NCBI GenBank assembly: GCA_016932815.1
Contig: JAFGCC010000019.1
Coordinates: 1 to 44,189, forward strand
Length of the DNA: 44,189 nucleotides
Direction of reading: 5' to 3'
DNA from: Microcaldota archaeon
GTDB taxonomy: Archaea > Micrarchaeota > Micrarchaeia > Anstonellales > Bilamarchaeaceae
Shown here: positions 22,861 through 30,746 of the stretch, piece by piece
Layout of the letters: each line of letters opens with the position of its first letter
How positions within the stretch are numbered: the first letter of the stretch is position 1
The notes under the pieces: model-generated
Databases searched by the model: none
What the model was told of the DNA's origin: nothing
What the model saw: the letters and a program-made list of their open reading frames with translations, nothing else
Made by a program: the position numbers and the translations under genes

Positions 22861-22911
22861 TTATTTAAACACGATTAACCACAAATGGTAATAGTGATAA
22901 CTAATGGTTAA
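22861..22911 (+). promoter_or_regulatory. Repeat-containing promoter of the 262-residue protein gene
   Basis: A TATA-like TTATTTAAAC (22861-22870) is followed by TTAACC (22875-22880) and its inverse GGTTAA (22906-22911) around the ATG at 22904. The near-direct repeats AATGGTAA and AATGGTTAA also occur. Binding sites for a regulator are possible. Confidence 0.35.
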
Positions 22912-23692
22912 CCCAGAAAAAAGTATCGACGAGATACTCCAAGAAGGCCCAGCCCTGGTGCGCTCAGTCATAATCGACGATGACACCATGGTCATGAAGC
23001 CGGAAGAGAACGTCCGGCGCATGATTGCACCTTCGGCAGCCAACGAATCCCCCACAGATGCGGTAGTACGCATCGTGACTCCTAATGTCACATACGCCCA
23101 AGAAATCGGGAAGGATGATGCCCTTGTGTGCATGCTAAACGGCATTGGCGATTATGCAAAAGGTGGCGAAGTGAACGCAATTGCCCAATTCTACAAGGGG
23201 AATTCCGGCATGATAAAGAATAACAAGATCCTCAGCTCGGTTTTCGCAGAGGCCCTCAAGGGGGCGCTAAAAGTTTGCGCAAAAGAGGGGAGGCTCGGTT
23301 CCATCTCAGGAGTAATCGGGGCGGGGGTTCCATCCCCAATAGCCAGGATGATTGTGCCTGCGGCACTCAAGGCCATGCGCGTTTGCATGCTCCGCTTAGA
23401 ATACGAATCCATAGCCGGCTTCCTAAAGACTCCCAATCTCGGGGAGCAGGTATGCTCCAAGGGAATCTCCTGCCTGGTTGCAGGGCGGAGGTTTGACCAG
23501 CTAAGGCAGCTCCTAGAGGGCGGCTCCCTCCCGGAAGGCGCAAAGTACAAGGCCCAGAGGGCGTGCCTAAAATACGAGCGCGACATCAGGGGGGACGGAG
23601 TTTTCTCGCGGCTCTTCAAAAGGGATTCGCGCCCAAAGACCGCAAGGCCCGCAACCCCTGCCCGCGTAATTCGCGTCGATAAAAAAGGCTAG
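22904..23692 (+). CDS. Hypothetical protein, 262 residues
   Basis: I recognise no family. An N-terminal acidic region (to about 70) precedes a mainly helical core rich in Ala, Gly and Leu, with several Cys (CMLNGIGDYA, KVCAKEGRLG, RVCMLRLEYES, EQVCSKGISCLVAG). The tail is basic and Pro/Arg-rich after about residue 235. It has no signal peptide or membrane segments. The repeated short helix pairs suggest a TPR/HEAT-like solenoid, but that is weak. Confidence 0.65.
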   Translation: MVNPEKSIDEILQEGPALVRSVIIDDDTMVMKPEENVRRMIAPSAANESPTDAVVRIVTPNVTYAQEIGKDDALVCMLNGIGDYAKGGEVNAIAQFYKGNSGMIKNNKILSSVFAEALKGALKVCAKEGRLGSISGVIGAGVPSPIARMIVPAALKAMRVCMLRLEYESIAGFLKTPNLGEQVCSKGISCLVAGRRFDQLRQLLEGGSLPEGAKYKAQRACLKYERDIRGDGVFSRLFKRDSRPKTARPATPARVIRVDKKG

Positions 23693-23704
23693 GCACCAAT
23701 ATGA

Positions 23705-23722
23705 GGGCGCGCATATGCGCCC
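23705..23722. terminator. Bidirectional hairpin between convergent genes
   Basis: GGGCGC (23705-23710) pairs with GCGCCC (23717-23722) around GCATAT. It lies in the 49-base gap between two convergent genes. There is no long T-run, so terminator activity is uncertain. Confidence 0.35.
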
Positions 23723-23741
23723 CATCCTGCACCAACGTGCA

Positions 23742-25055
23742 TTAGCCAGATAGCAGCCTTATCGTTTTTTCCACATCGGGATAGAGGCGCTCAGAATGCA
23801 TCAGCGCCACCTCCCTGAGAACGGAATTGGGAACAGAATCCGGGGAATATCCCTTTTTCTCCACGAATTCCAGGATTTCATCCGAAGTTGTTTTCTTCTT
23901 TAAGAGCATCTTCGATACCGCATCAAGCCGCTTCATGTCCTTTTTCCTTGCATTCCTTACTACGAAATTGAAGAGCGCAGAGCAATACCTGTGCACCTGC
24001 TGGCTCTCAAAGCCGCGCAAAGCAGAGCGCAATTCGAGCTTCTTGAGTTTTGAAAAAGGCGGCAGGTAAACGGTGTCCCCCTCCCTCTTAAACGGCTCTT
24101 CTAGCCCGATATCCGATGGGAGCATCTGGAGGTTCTGGCTCTTTATCATTCCAAGGGCCAGCCTTGCCAAATACGATGAGGAAAACAGTATGGAGGGCAT
24201 GTTCATGTCCGGCCCCCGGTACTCAAGCGTTCCCAGCCTGTTCACCCTTACTGCCCCCCACATAAAGCGCAGGTTGGAGAATTTCCTTATCCTAGGCGGA
24301 ACGGGTATGCAGTGGGATTTTAGGAGCCCTATGAAGGTTTCCTTCCTCCGCGAAGACATTACCTTGAGGTCGTGCAGGGTGTATTCGTATCCTGGCAGCC
24401 CGCCGAAATTCTCGTGCTCGGTGTGTATCCCGCTTATGCCTTCTTTGTCTAATATGAGGTCCCGGTAAACCGCCACCCTCGCGTCCTTTGCAAAATGCCT
24501 CCCCTTGTGGAAGGGCGAAGACTGGCAGAACGTAATTAGCGCGGGGTCTGCTGCCACCATGAAATTGTACTGGTTTATGAAGGTGTCTTTTGCCTTTGAA
24601 TACCTTAGCGAGCGTATGGTCCTGCTGCTTTTTTCGACTATTCCCCTAGGAAGCGAATAATGGAAGTGGAAACCAACGGTACTCAACGAATACTTGTACC
24701 TCTTTTTCCCATACAGCCGCGCCTGCGCAAGGGTAAACGGGGTTTCGCGAAGCTTCGAATCCGCTTTTGCCGGATAGCACCCTAGGGGCAGCAGCCTCAG
24801 CCCGTGCCCGCTGCAGACATCCAGAATCTCGCGGAGGTTGCACAGGTATTTGCGCTCTACCTCCCTAAGCTGCCTCCCCGGGTACGCCCCGACTTCAAGC
24901 ATGGACCTGAAAACCTCCTTGCGCATATGGAGGTGCACCCTCTTCTTTTTGGAGAGCAGGTTGATTGCGCCATCCGCCTTATCAAGCAGCCCCCCGTTTT
25001 CGCCTATGGTGAAAAATTCGGTTTCAAAGCCCATGGTGGGAAACTTGCCAGGCAT
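23742..25055 (-). CDS. Glutamate-cysteine ligase-like (GCS2/YbdK family) carboxylate-amine ligase
   Basis: From the ATG at 25055 the protein has 437 residues. The GCS2 hallmarks are MGFETEFFTIGENGGL at the N-terminus (metal-binding Glu in GxExE-like context), then EVGAYPGRQLREVERKYLCNL and LRLLPLGCYP, with FHFHYSLP and LGTLEYRGPDMNMP (metal and substrate binding) later on. These enzymes join glutamate, or another carboxylate, to an amine using ATP. The substrate here is unknown; gamma-glutamylcysteine is one option. The ATG at 25151 is rejected because a GATAAATAC TATA box lies about 27 bases before 25055. Confidence 0.8.
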   Translation of the reverse strand: MPGKFPTMGFETEFFTIGENGGLLDKADGAINLLSKKKRVHLHMRKEVFRSMLEVGAYPGRQLREVERKYLCNLREILDVCSGHGLRLLPLGCYPAKADSKLRETPFTLAQARLYGKKRYKYSLSTVGFHFHYSLPRGIVEKSSRTIRSLRYSKAKDTFINQYNFMVAADPALITFCQSSPFHKGRHFAKDARVAVYRDLILDKEGISGIHTEHENFGGLPGYEYTLHDLKVMSSRRKETFIGLLKSHCIPVPPRIRKFSNLRFMWGAVRVNRLGTLEYRGPDMNMPSILFSSSYLARLALGMIKSQNLQMLPSDIGLEEPFKREGDTVYLPPFSKLKKLELRSALRGFESQQVHRYCSALFNFVVRNARKKDMKRLDAVSKMLLKKKTTSDEILEFVEKKGYSPDSVPNSVLREVALMHSERLYPDVEKTIRLLSG

Positions 25056-25077
25056 AAAAGGGAACTCATAGCGGGGG

Positions 25078-25086
25078 TATTTATCT
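25078..25086 (-). promoter_or_regulatory. TATA box of the GCS2-like gene
   Basis: The minus strand reads GATAAATAC about 27 bases before the ATG at 25055, giving a leaderless mRNA and fixing the start. Confidence 0.5.
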
Positions 25087-25212
25087 CTATTGGAGAAGGG
25101 GTGGTATCCTGTGGGTTTGCCGCACGCTTCCCGAATGGGGGGTGCGCGCATGCGGATACAAAAACTTTAAAATGATATTAACCAAAGGAGTGCTACACAG
25201 AGAGTGTTGGAT

Positions 25213-25488
25213 ATGGCAGACAAAGTATCGGACATGATAAAGAAGGAGGCCAAAGTGGACAAGGGAGCGGGCGCCAAGGACCCGGTGGGCGACATCCCAC
25301 TAGACAAGCTAATAGGGATTGCGAAAAAGAAGCAATCCTCTTCTATGGGAAAGACGCTCAAGGACGTCCTCAAGGAAGCTGCGGGGACGTGCAGGAGCAT
25401 GGGAGTGACAATTGAAGGCAAGGACGCTTTGGAAGTCATCAGGGAGATAGACGGCGGAAAGCACGACTCTGTGTTGGCGGGAAAATGA
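25213..25488 (+). CDS. Stand-alone C-terminal domain of ribosomal protein L11
   Basis: The 91-residue protein aligns with the rRNA-binding C-terminal domain of archaeal/eukaryotic L11 (uL11). KGAGAKDPVGDIPLDKLIGI corresponds to the start of the domain, and GTCRSMGVTIEGKD (58-71) plus REIDGGKHDSVL to the conserved end. The N-terminal domain (PGPPLGPALGPLGVN region), about half of normal uL11, is absent. It is not hidden in another frame, because a promoter (CTTTAAAAT, 25165-25173) and a divergent gene occupy the upstream DNA. L11 normally follows spt5; here spt5 lies 4.6 kb away without it. The stop overlaps the next ATG. TTG at 25204 is an alternative start. Confidence 0.82.
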   Translation: MADKVSDMIKKEAKVDKGAGAKDPVGDIPLDKLIGIAKKKQSSSMGKTLKDVLKEAAGTCRSMGVTIEGKDALEVIREIDGGKHDSVLAGK

Positions 25489-27110
25489 AACGCCTGCTTT
25501 TTGCCTTCCTGCTGCTCTCCTCGCTTGCTTTTGCCGGGGAGGCATGGAAGATAGACACCGGGGAAGGGATGTCCGAGCAGCCCCTAATTTACGGCTCCAG
25601 GGCAATAGCCGCAACTTCGGATGGGAAGGTGTATTCGATTGAGCCTCCGGCAATAAAGTGGACTTATGACGCGGAAGCGAAAGTGGTTTCCGAACCCCTC
25701 CTCTTGGGAAACCAGATAATAATCGCAACCAAAGGCAAGATACTCTCTCTTGACGCCCTTGGCTCCCTGAACTGGGAGCTTGAGCTCCCGGAAGTCCGGG
25801 GAGCAGCGGTTTCGGACAAGATTTACGTTGCAGACAAGAACGGCCTGCAGGCAATAAATGGCGACGGGACTATCGCATGGAACTTCATGCCCGGAACAGA
25901 AGTGGAAGGCTACGTGCCAGAAGCCCTCCAGAGCCAGGTCATGCGCCCTCTTGCAACAGCGAACTACGTTGCATTTGGATATGGGGATGAAATGTACGTG
26001 CTCCGCACAAGCGGCGCATTCTTGTGGAAAAAGGAAATCGGCGGGATGTGGAACACACCCCCGACCTTCCACGTGAACACCCTGTATGTGGGAACCGCCG
26101 AAGGGATACTCTACGGCCTTGACATCCTAGATGGGGACGTAAAATCAAGCTTCAACCTTTTTGGGCAGGTCTCCACCTCCCCCGCGGTGTATGGGGGAAC
26201 GATAATCGTGGGAACCTCCGAGAACATGCTATATGGGATTTCGGCAGGCAAGGTGCAGTGGTCACTGCAGCTTGATGGGAAAGTGAACAGGCACATGGAG
26301 CTGCCCTCAAACACGCTGTATCTTACTACCACGCGCAGCCTGTATGCGGTAAACCCCGCAAATGGGGAATTGCTATTTAAGAGGCCCTTCATAGACTGGC
26401 CGGGCTCGCCTGCTTATTTTAGGAACCAGGTGGTCATGGGAACAGAAGACGGGAAGATTTACGGAATCGATTCCACAAAAGCCTGCAGCATACTTTACCC
26501 TGAGCAGGATTCGCAGATAGGAGACGCTTTACTGAACATAACCGGGCTTGCGTATTCATCCTCCGGCAGCGCATCCGCGCAGCTTAGGATAAACGGGGGC
26601 TCCTGGCTCACTCCCGATGGGGGAGCGGAATGGACCTACGCGGTTGACCCTTCGGCTTATCCGTATGGGCTAATTGAAATTGAGTGCAGGGTTCCAGACG
26701 AATCCGAGCCATATGCGCTCTCCACGGTGGTGCACGCTGCGAACTTTGATGAGAAGCTCCTTAGCATAACCCACCCATACTCGGTTTCGGCAAACTCCGA
26801 ATTCGAAATCACGGTTACCGATTCGCGCGGAGTCCCAATAAGCGGGGTGAAAGCGTCAATAGACGGGGAGAGGACCGTAACCGGGAACGAATACGGCGTA
26901 ATCGGGCTCTCGCTTGAAGAAGGCTCGCACAAAATAGAACTCAAGAGGGCGGGATACGTGGGCGAGGAAATACGCATAAGCGCAAAAGGCGAGCCCACCC
27001 TCGCATATCTTCTGGGCGGCGCATTCCTGCTGGTCCTAATCGGCTACGTGTATTTCCTCTTCATAGTGAAGCCGAAGAAAAAGGAACTGATAATAAAGGA
27101 GAAGCACTAG
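25485..27110 (+). CDS. Secreted PQQ-type beta-propeller protein with C-terminal anchor
   Basis: The 541-residue protein has a signal peptide (RLLFAFLLLSSLAFAGEA). A beta-propeller of PQQ/BamB-like repeats follows, with alternating DGKVYSIEP, GKILSLDALGSLNWEL, GLQAINGDGTIAWNF, EGILYGLDILDGDVKSS, NMLYGIS, RSLYAVNPANGEL and DGKIYGID blades. Then come two Ig-like/PEGA-like beta domains (about 330-500), a transmembrane helix (LAYLLGGAFLLVLIGYVYFLF) and a basic cytosolic tail. It is probably a surface protein exposed outside the cell. It is coupled to the L11-domain gene by ATGA. Confidence 0.85.
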   Translation: MKRLLFAFLLLSSLAFAGEAWKIDTGEGMSEQPLIYGSRAIAATSDGKVYSIEPPAIKWTYDAEAKVVSEPLLLGNQIIIATKGKILSLDALGSLNWELELPEVRGAAVSDKIYVADKNGLQAINGDGTIAWNFMPGTEVEGYVPEALQSQVMRPLATANYVAFGYGDEMYVLRTSGAFLWKKEIGGMWNTPPTFHVNTLYVGTAEGILYGLDILDGDVKSSFNLFGQVSTSPAVYGGTIIVGTSENMLYGISAGKVQWSLQLDGKVNRHMELPSNTLYLTTTRSLYAVNPANGELLFKRPFIDWPGSPAYFRNQVVMGTEDGKIYGIDSTKACSILYPEQDSQIGDALLNITGLAYSSSGSASAQLRINGGSWLTPDGGAEWTYAVDPSAYPYGLIEIECRVPDESEPYALSTVVHAANFDEKLLSITHPYSVSANSEFEITVTDSRGVPISGVKASIDGERTVTGNEYGVIGLSLEEGSHKIELKRAGYVGEEIRISAKGEPTLAYLLGGAFLLVLIGYVYFLFIVKPKKKELIIKEKH

Positions 27111-27168
27111 CCCGGAAGCCCGCGGGGAAAAGAAAAGCACTGGCTCCCGAAGGCAGAAAACAGGAAAA

Positions 27169-27200
27169 GGGGCAGGGTTGCCCCGTGCCCTTTGTTTTGT
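27169..27200 (+). terminator. Terminator after the beta-propeller gene
   Basis: GGGGCA (27169-27174) pairs with TGCCCC (27179-27184), followed by GTGCCC and a T-rich stretch (TTTGTTTTGTTTT). An alternative outer stem AAAGGG/CCCTTT is possible. Confidence 0.5.
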
Positions 27201-27224
27201 TTTAGCGTTTTTGCCGTGGCAGGC

Positions 27225-27473
27225 TCAGATGCGGTCCATTCCCACTACCTGGACCTGGCTTACGTTCGGGAGCGCGGCTATTTTTTCTTCCAAATCGTCT
27301 AGCCCTCCCCCGTCTTCCATGACGAAGGTAACTACCGCCGCAATCAGCCCGAAGCCGATTGGCTCATCTTCAATCTTTACGACCTTCACGAGTTCCCCCA
27401 CGGCACTCTTGACTTCCTCAAGCTTGCTGGGGTCTTCGGGGTAAACCTTGATTTTTACTGCTACGTCTCCCAT
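27225..27473 (-). CDS. ef1b: Elongation factor 1-beta (aEF1B)
   Basis: It is the guanine-nucleotide exchange factor for aEF1A. The 82-residue protein is a single alpha-beta domain beginning MGDVAVKIKVYPEDPSKLEE, with EDEPIGFGLIAAVVTFVMED and ending VSQVQVVGMDRI, which are the diagnostic regions. The length is slightly short but normal for archaea. It lies 11 bases after the zinc-ribbon gene, the classic archaeal pairing. Confidence 0.95.
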   Translation of the reverse strand: MGDVAVKIKVYPEDPSKLEEVKSAVGELVKVVKIEDEPIGFGLIAAVVTFVMEDGGGLDDLEEKIAALPNVSQVQVVGMDRI

Positions 27474-27484
27474 GGTTCACACCT

Positions 27485-27634
27485 TTATGGTCCCTCAAAT
27501 CCGCATTCGCACGAATACTTGTTCCTAATTTCCCGGCAGTGGTAGCAGCGCACAAGCTGCTTCCCGCATTCGGGGCAGGGGAACTCCGCAAATTCCTTTG
27601 CGAACTTCCCGCACGTTGAGCATCTCTTGGTCAT
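27485..27634 (-). CDS. Zinc-ribbon RNA-binding protein (COG2888 type)
   Basis: The 49-residue protein MTKRCSTCGKFAKEF... has four CxxC/CxC knuckles (CSTC, CPEC, CYHC, CECG), giving two zinc ribbons. This matches the small archaeal Zn-ribbon protein usually encoded directly upstream of aEF1B and thought to act in translation. The start is the second ATG (27634); the first (27639) is followed at once by a stop. Its promoter shares a 24-bp motif with that of rpoK. Confidence 0.9.
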   Translation of the reverse strand: MTKRCSTCGKFAKEFAEFPCPECGKQLVRCYHCREIRNKYSCECGFEGP

Positions 27635-27661
27635 GTCATTCACCAGCAAAAAGTTATGAAT

Positions 27662-27685
27662 TTAAAGCCCAAAGCCTTTTTAAAT
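27662..27685 (-). promoter_or_regulatory. Probable promoter of the zinc-ribbon/aEF1B operon
   Basis: On the minus strand, GGGCTTTAAA with an upstream TTTAAAAAGGC lies at the same distance from its ATG (27634) as the matching motif lies from the rpoK ATG, with 20 of 24 positions identical. Confidence 0.55.
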
Positions 27686-27727
27686 GGTTCTGGCATGAAA
27701 ACCTTTAACGGATTTTATCCAAAACAT

Positions 27728-27801
27728 GCCCTCATAGTCTAGCCTGGATAGGACACGAGCTTGCGGAGCTTGGAACAGGGGTTCGAATCCCCTTGAGGGC
27801 G
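27728..27801 (+). tRNA. tRNA-Arg (GCG)
   Basis: Acceptor GCCCTCA pairs TGAGGGC, discriminator G, no encoded CCA. The anticodon stem CGAGC/GCTTG encloses loop TTGCGGA (anticodon GCG), and the T arm is AGGGGTTCGAATCCCCT. AT-rich TTTTAAATGG and GATTTTATCC elements lie upstream. Confidence 0.95.
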
Positions 27802-27811
27802 TTAAGCCCAT

Positions 27812-28354
27812 CTAATCCATTATCAGCCCGGTGCATCTCCAGTTGATTTCCGCACTTAGCGTTTCCTCATCCACGACGCACGCAGGCATGCATCCCGGCT
27901 TTGTTATGTTCGTTTCAAACCACCAGGTTTGCGTGTAATTGTTGTAAGTGTAGTTCTCAATTAGCACGTCCCCTTCGTCTATGCAGGGGCTTGCAAGCGC
28001 AATCTGCTGCGCTTCTGCGAGGCTTATTATCCCTTCTTCGCCCTGCTGCCCGGATGCGGCTTCAGGGGCGCCCTCCCCTTCTTCCCCGCCTGCGGAGGAT
28101 TCGTTTCCTTCAGATTCGGGAGCAGCCTCAGTTCCGCATTCTGCGGATTCGTTTCCGGCTTCCTGCGGGGCGGTTTCCCCTTCACCTGCGGGCTCGTCCC
28201 CGGTTTCATTCTCCGGAGCTTCCGCGTTCCCGCTTTCGGAAACCTCCCCGGAGCCCCATTCGCCGGAAGAGGCACCCGCCTCGCCTTCTCCCCCCTGGAT
28301 GCATCCAAAGGAGAGTACGAGCATCATTCCAAGAACAATTAGTAGCCTGTTCAT
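27812..28354 (-). CDS. Putative secreted lipoprotein with acidic low-complexity region
   Basis: The 180-residue protein has a signal peptide ending in a lipobox-like LSFGC (about residues 14-18). An 80-residue Glu/Gly/Ala/Ser-rich linker follows, then a small C-terminal domain (EEGIISLAEAQQIALASPC; TQTWWFETNITKPGCMPACVV; SAEINWRCTGLI) with four Cys and several Asn-X-Ser/Thr sites. The compact domain recalls PepSY-like or small archaeal surface domains but is not assigned. The linker may be glycosylated outside the cell. It converges on tRNA-Arg. Confidence 0.75.
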   Translation of the reverse strand: MNRLLIVLGMMLVLSFGCIQGGEGEAGASSGEWGSGEVSESGNAEAPENETGDEPAGEGETAPQEAGNESAECGTEAAPESEGNESSAGGEEGEGAPEAASGQQGEEGIISLAEAQQIALASPCIDEGDVLIENYTYNNYTQTWWFETNITKPGCMPACVVDEETLSAEINWRCTGLIMD

Positions 28355-28472
28355 GCACCCCTAATCCGGGGCAAAGATTATAATGGGGGCAACTCTCCAG
28401 CCCGCTTAGATTGCCTCTCTTTTTAAATCTTTCTTATTACCTTATAGTGCACTTACTTCTTTAGAGGTGTTT

Positions 28473-29669
28473 ATGTTGACAGCAGATGAGAGCACTATGG
28501 CGGAAAATCAATCTTCCAATGCGGCAGCGGCCAGCGCAGGCTCCACCCCCAGGGGTTCGGAGGGTTTTGCGCAGAGGCGCCAGCCAACCAACACCCAGCT
28601 TGCAAACGAGCTCTCGCCCCAGATGAGTGCAGACGATGAGGAGATACTCAAGTTCATTGAAGAGAGCAAGCCGCAGATATACGTGGTGGGAGCAGGCGGA
28701 AGCGGCTCCAACACCCTGGATAGGCTCTTTGAGCTTGGGCTTCGCGATGTGAGCCTAATTGGCATGAACACCGATGCGCACCACCTCCTAAAAGTGAGGG
28801 CGAACAAGAAAGTCCTTCTTGGAAAGCAAATTACAAAGGGGCGCGGCGCAGGAAGCAACCCCGAAGTGGGGATGAACGCGGCAAAAGAGAGCGCAGAGGA
28901 AATCAAGAAATCCATCAACAACTCGAATATGGTATTTATCACCTGCGGCATGGGAGGCGGAACCGGGACCGGGAGCGCCCCCATAATAGCGGAGCACGCA
29001 AAGAGCATGGGTGCGCTTACGGTTGCGATAGTCACCCTCCCCTTCTCCTCCGAAGGAAGGATAAGGATGGAAAATGCGCTCCAGGGGCTTGAGAAACTAA
29101 GAAAATACACAGACACGCTCATAGTAATCCGCAACGACAAGCTCCTCTCGCTTGCCCCGGACCTCCCCCTCAACACCGCATTCAAGGTGTGCGACGAGGT
29201 CCTAGCAGGCTCGGTCAAGGGCATAGTGGAGCTAATCACGTGCTCAGGCATGATGAACGTGGACTTTGCGGACCTAAAGACAATCCTCTCGGATGCCGGA
29301 TACGCGGTAATCGGGCTTGGGGAAGCATCGGTTGATGCAAAGAGCGAAGAGCGCGCAACTATAGCAATTGAGACCGCACTCAACTCCCCGCTGCTTGATT
29401 CGGAGATACACGGCGCCAACCGCGCACTCGTAAATGTAATCGGCGGAGAGGACATGACGCTCAAGGAAGCGGAACTAATCGTTTCCGAGACCGCAAAGAG
29501 GATTCACCCCAACGCCCACATCATCTGGGGAGCGAGGGTGGAAGAGAACCTCCAGAAGGCTTCGCTGAAAGTGCTAGTCGTCCTAGGAGGCGTCAAGTTC
29601 CCCAAGTATGGGGTCGAAGAGCGCGCCCCAGAAGGGCTAGAGGACATAGACCTCGACATAATAGGGTGA
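28473..29669 (+). CDS. ftsZ: Cell division protein FtsZ
   Basis: It is a tubulin-like GTPase that forms the division ring. The 398-residue protein has an extended, Ser/Ala/Gln-rich N-terminal tail (about 55 residues) before VVGAGGSGSNTLDRL, then GMGGGTGTGSAPIIAE (tubulin signature), RNDKLLSLAPDLPLNTAF (T7/synergy region) and NVIGGEDMTLKEAE. A TATA-like CCTTATAG and GAGGTG precede the ATG at 28473; GTG at 28467 or ATG at 28497 are alternatives. It is followed within 6 bases by secE and then spt5, the usual euryarchaeal order for FtsZ1. Confidence 0.95.
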   Translation: MLTADESTMAENQSSNAAAASAGSTPRGSEGFAQRRQPTNTQLANELSPQMSADDEEILKFIEESKPQIYVVGAGGSGSNTLDRLFELGLRDVSLIGMNTDAHHLLKVRANKKVLLGKQITKGRGAGSNPEVGMNAAKESAEEIKKSINNSNMVFITCGMGGGTGTGSAPIIAEHAKSMGALTVAIVTLPFSSEGRIRMENALQGLEKLRKYTDTLIVIRNDKLLSLAPDLPLNTAFKVCDEVLAGSVKGIVELITCSGMMNVDFADLKTILSDAGYAVIGLGEASVDAKSEERATIAIETALNSPLLDSEIHGANRALVNVIGGEDMTLKEAELIVSETAKRIHPNAHIIWGARVEENLQKASLKVLVVLGGVKFPKYGVEERAPEGLEDIDLDIIG

Positions 29670-29675
29670 AAAAGG

Positions 29676-29837
29676 ATGCTTTCGATACACTTTGCAAAGC
29701 GCTGCCTGCGTATCCTCCACATCGCAAAGAAGCCAACGAAGAAGGAGCTTGATGCGATACTAAAGATTACCGGGCTTGGGGTACTTGCAATCGGGGTATT
29801 CGGGATGCTCATGTACTTGATCTTTAACATTATCTAG
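29676..29837 (+). CDS. secE: Preprotein translocase subunit SecE
   Basis: The 53-residue protein has an amphipathic helix (FAKRCLRILHIAKKPTKKEL, with the conserved KP-T-xxE turn) and a single transmembrane helix (LKITGLGVLAIGVFGMLMYLIF). It is the small essential SecYE partner (Sec61-gamma homologue). It sits between ftsZ and spt5, only 6 and 8 bases from them, as in many archaea. It is too short to be seen by length-limited ORF searches. Confidence 0.92.
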   Translation: MLSIHFAKRCLRILHIAKKPTKKELDAILKITGLGVLAIGVFGMLMYLIFNII

Positions 29838-29845
29838 GTGGTTTT

Positions 29846-30298
29846 GTGATATACATATTCAGGGTGACAACCGGGCAGGAAAAAATCGTCTCGCAGATGC
29901 TCGAGAAGAAGGCCAAGGCGCAGAAGCTTGAGGTCTATTCAATACTCGTTCCCGAGAACGTCCGCGGATACCTGTTCGTAGAGGCCGCAACCGAGAACGA
30001 CGCGGTCCACCTTTCGCAGAAAACCCGCCACGTAAAGGGCATACTCAAGCAGAACATCGACGTCTCAGAAGTGGAGAAGATGGTGAAAGCCGAGAAGCCC
30101 GCGGCACTCACAATCGAGCTTTCCGACATTGTGGAGATAAAGAGCGGGGCCTTCAAGGGGGACAAGGCAAAGGTAATCAAGATTGACGAGAACAAGGATG
30201 AACTGACCGTCGAGTTCATGGACATGGCGGTCCCGATTCCCACGACAATCAAGAGGAAGATTGCAAAGCTCTTCAAGAAGGCAGGGGAAGAGGATTAA
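29846..30298 (+). CDS. spt5: Transcription elongation factor Spt5 (NusG family)
   Basis: The 150-residue protein starts at a GTG with VIYIFRVTTGQEKIV-type NGN sequence. It contains VPENVRGYLFVEAATENDAV and a C-terminal KOW domain (VEIKSGAFKGDKAKVIKID). Spt5 with Spt4/RpoE2 keeps RNA polymerase processive. The operon ends here; a T-rich tract follows (30300-30335). The ribosomal genes L11, L1 and L10 that often follow are absent. Confidence 0.94.
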   Translation: MIYIFRVTTGQEKIVSQMLEKKAKAQKLEVYSILVPENVRGYLFVEAATENDAVHLSQKTRHVKGILKQNIDVSEVEKMVKAEKPAALTIELSDIVEIKSGAFKGDKAKVIKIDENKDELTVEFMDMAVPIPTTIKRKIAKLFKKAGEED

Positions 30299-30340
30299 TC
30301 CTTTTTCCCCTCCTGAATTTTTATTCTTCTTCCAACCCGC

Positions 30341-30745
30341 TTAGTTTGCAGTTCTTAGCAAATCCCAGAAATCGTAGCACACGCAGGCGGCGTAAACGAG
30401 AACGAGCAGCAGGTCTATTATGAATAGCTGCCCCGCGACTATTTTCGTGACGAAGCTCGTTAGGGCGAGGGTTATCCCTATTGCAAACATCAATAGCCCC
30501 GTAGTAAGGTGCGCTAAGAACCTCTGCTTGGTATCCTCCATCTTCACCTTCTCATAGGTAAATGCAAAGCACCCAAAGCACGCTATGACCGAAATCAGGG
30601 AGATGGTAGTTAGCATGCTTCCCGCGGCTGCCTTGTCCGAACCAAGCACGTCCCCCATCATGTTAGGCAGGAAGGCACAGACCGCTGCGAGCAGTAGCAG
30701 TATGAGAACGTTCTTCGCTATGTTCTCCTTTATTAGGGCATCCAT
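30341..30745 (-). CDS. Hypothetical integral membrane protein
   Basis: The 134-residue protein has four hydrophobic helices: NVLILLLLAAVCAFLPNMMG, LTTISLISVIACFGCFAFTY, TTGLLMFAIGITLALTSFVT and FIIDLLLVLVYAACVCYDF. It starts one base after the mscS stop, so the two are co-transcribed. A DUF-type small membrane protein of unknown role; modulation of the channel is only suggested by position. Confidence 0.75.
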   Translation of the reverse strand: MDALIKENIAKNVLILLLLAAVCAFLPNMMGDVLGSDKAAAGSMLTTISLISVIACFGCFAFTYEKVKMEDTKQRFLAHLTTGLLMFAIGITLALTSFVTKIVAGQLFIIDLLLVLVYAACVCYDFWDLLRTAN

Positions 30746-30746
30746 C

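Noticed and set aside
25056-25212. Frameshifted N-terminal domain of L11 upstream of the C-terminal domain
   Set aside because: The region holds a TATA box and the start of a divergent gene; none of its frames resembles the L11 N-terminal domain.
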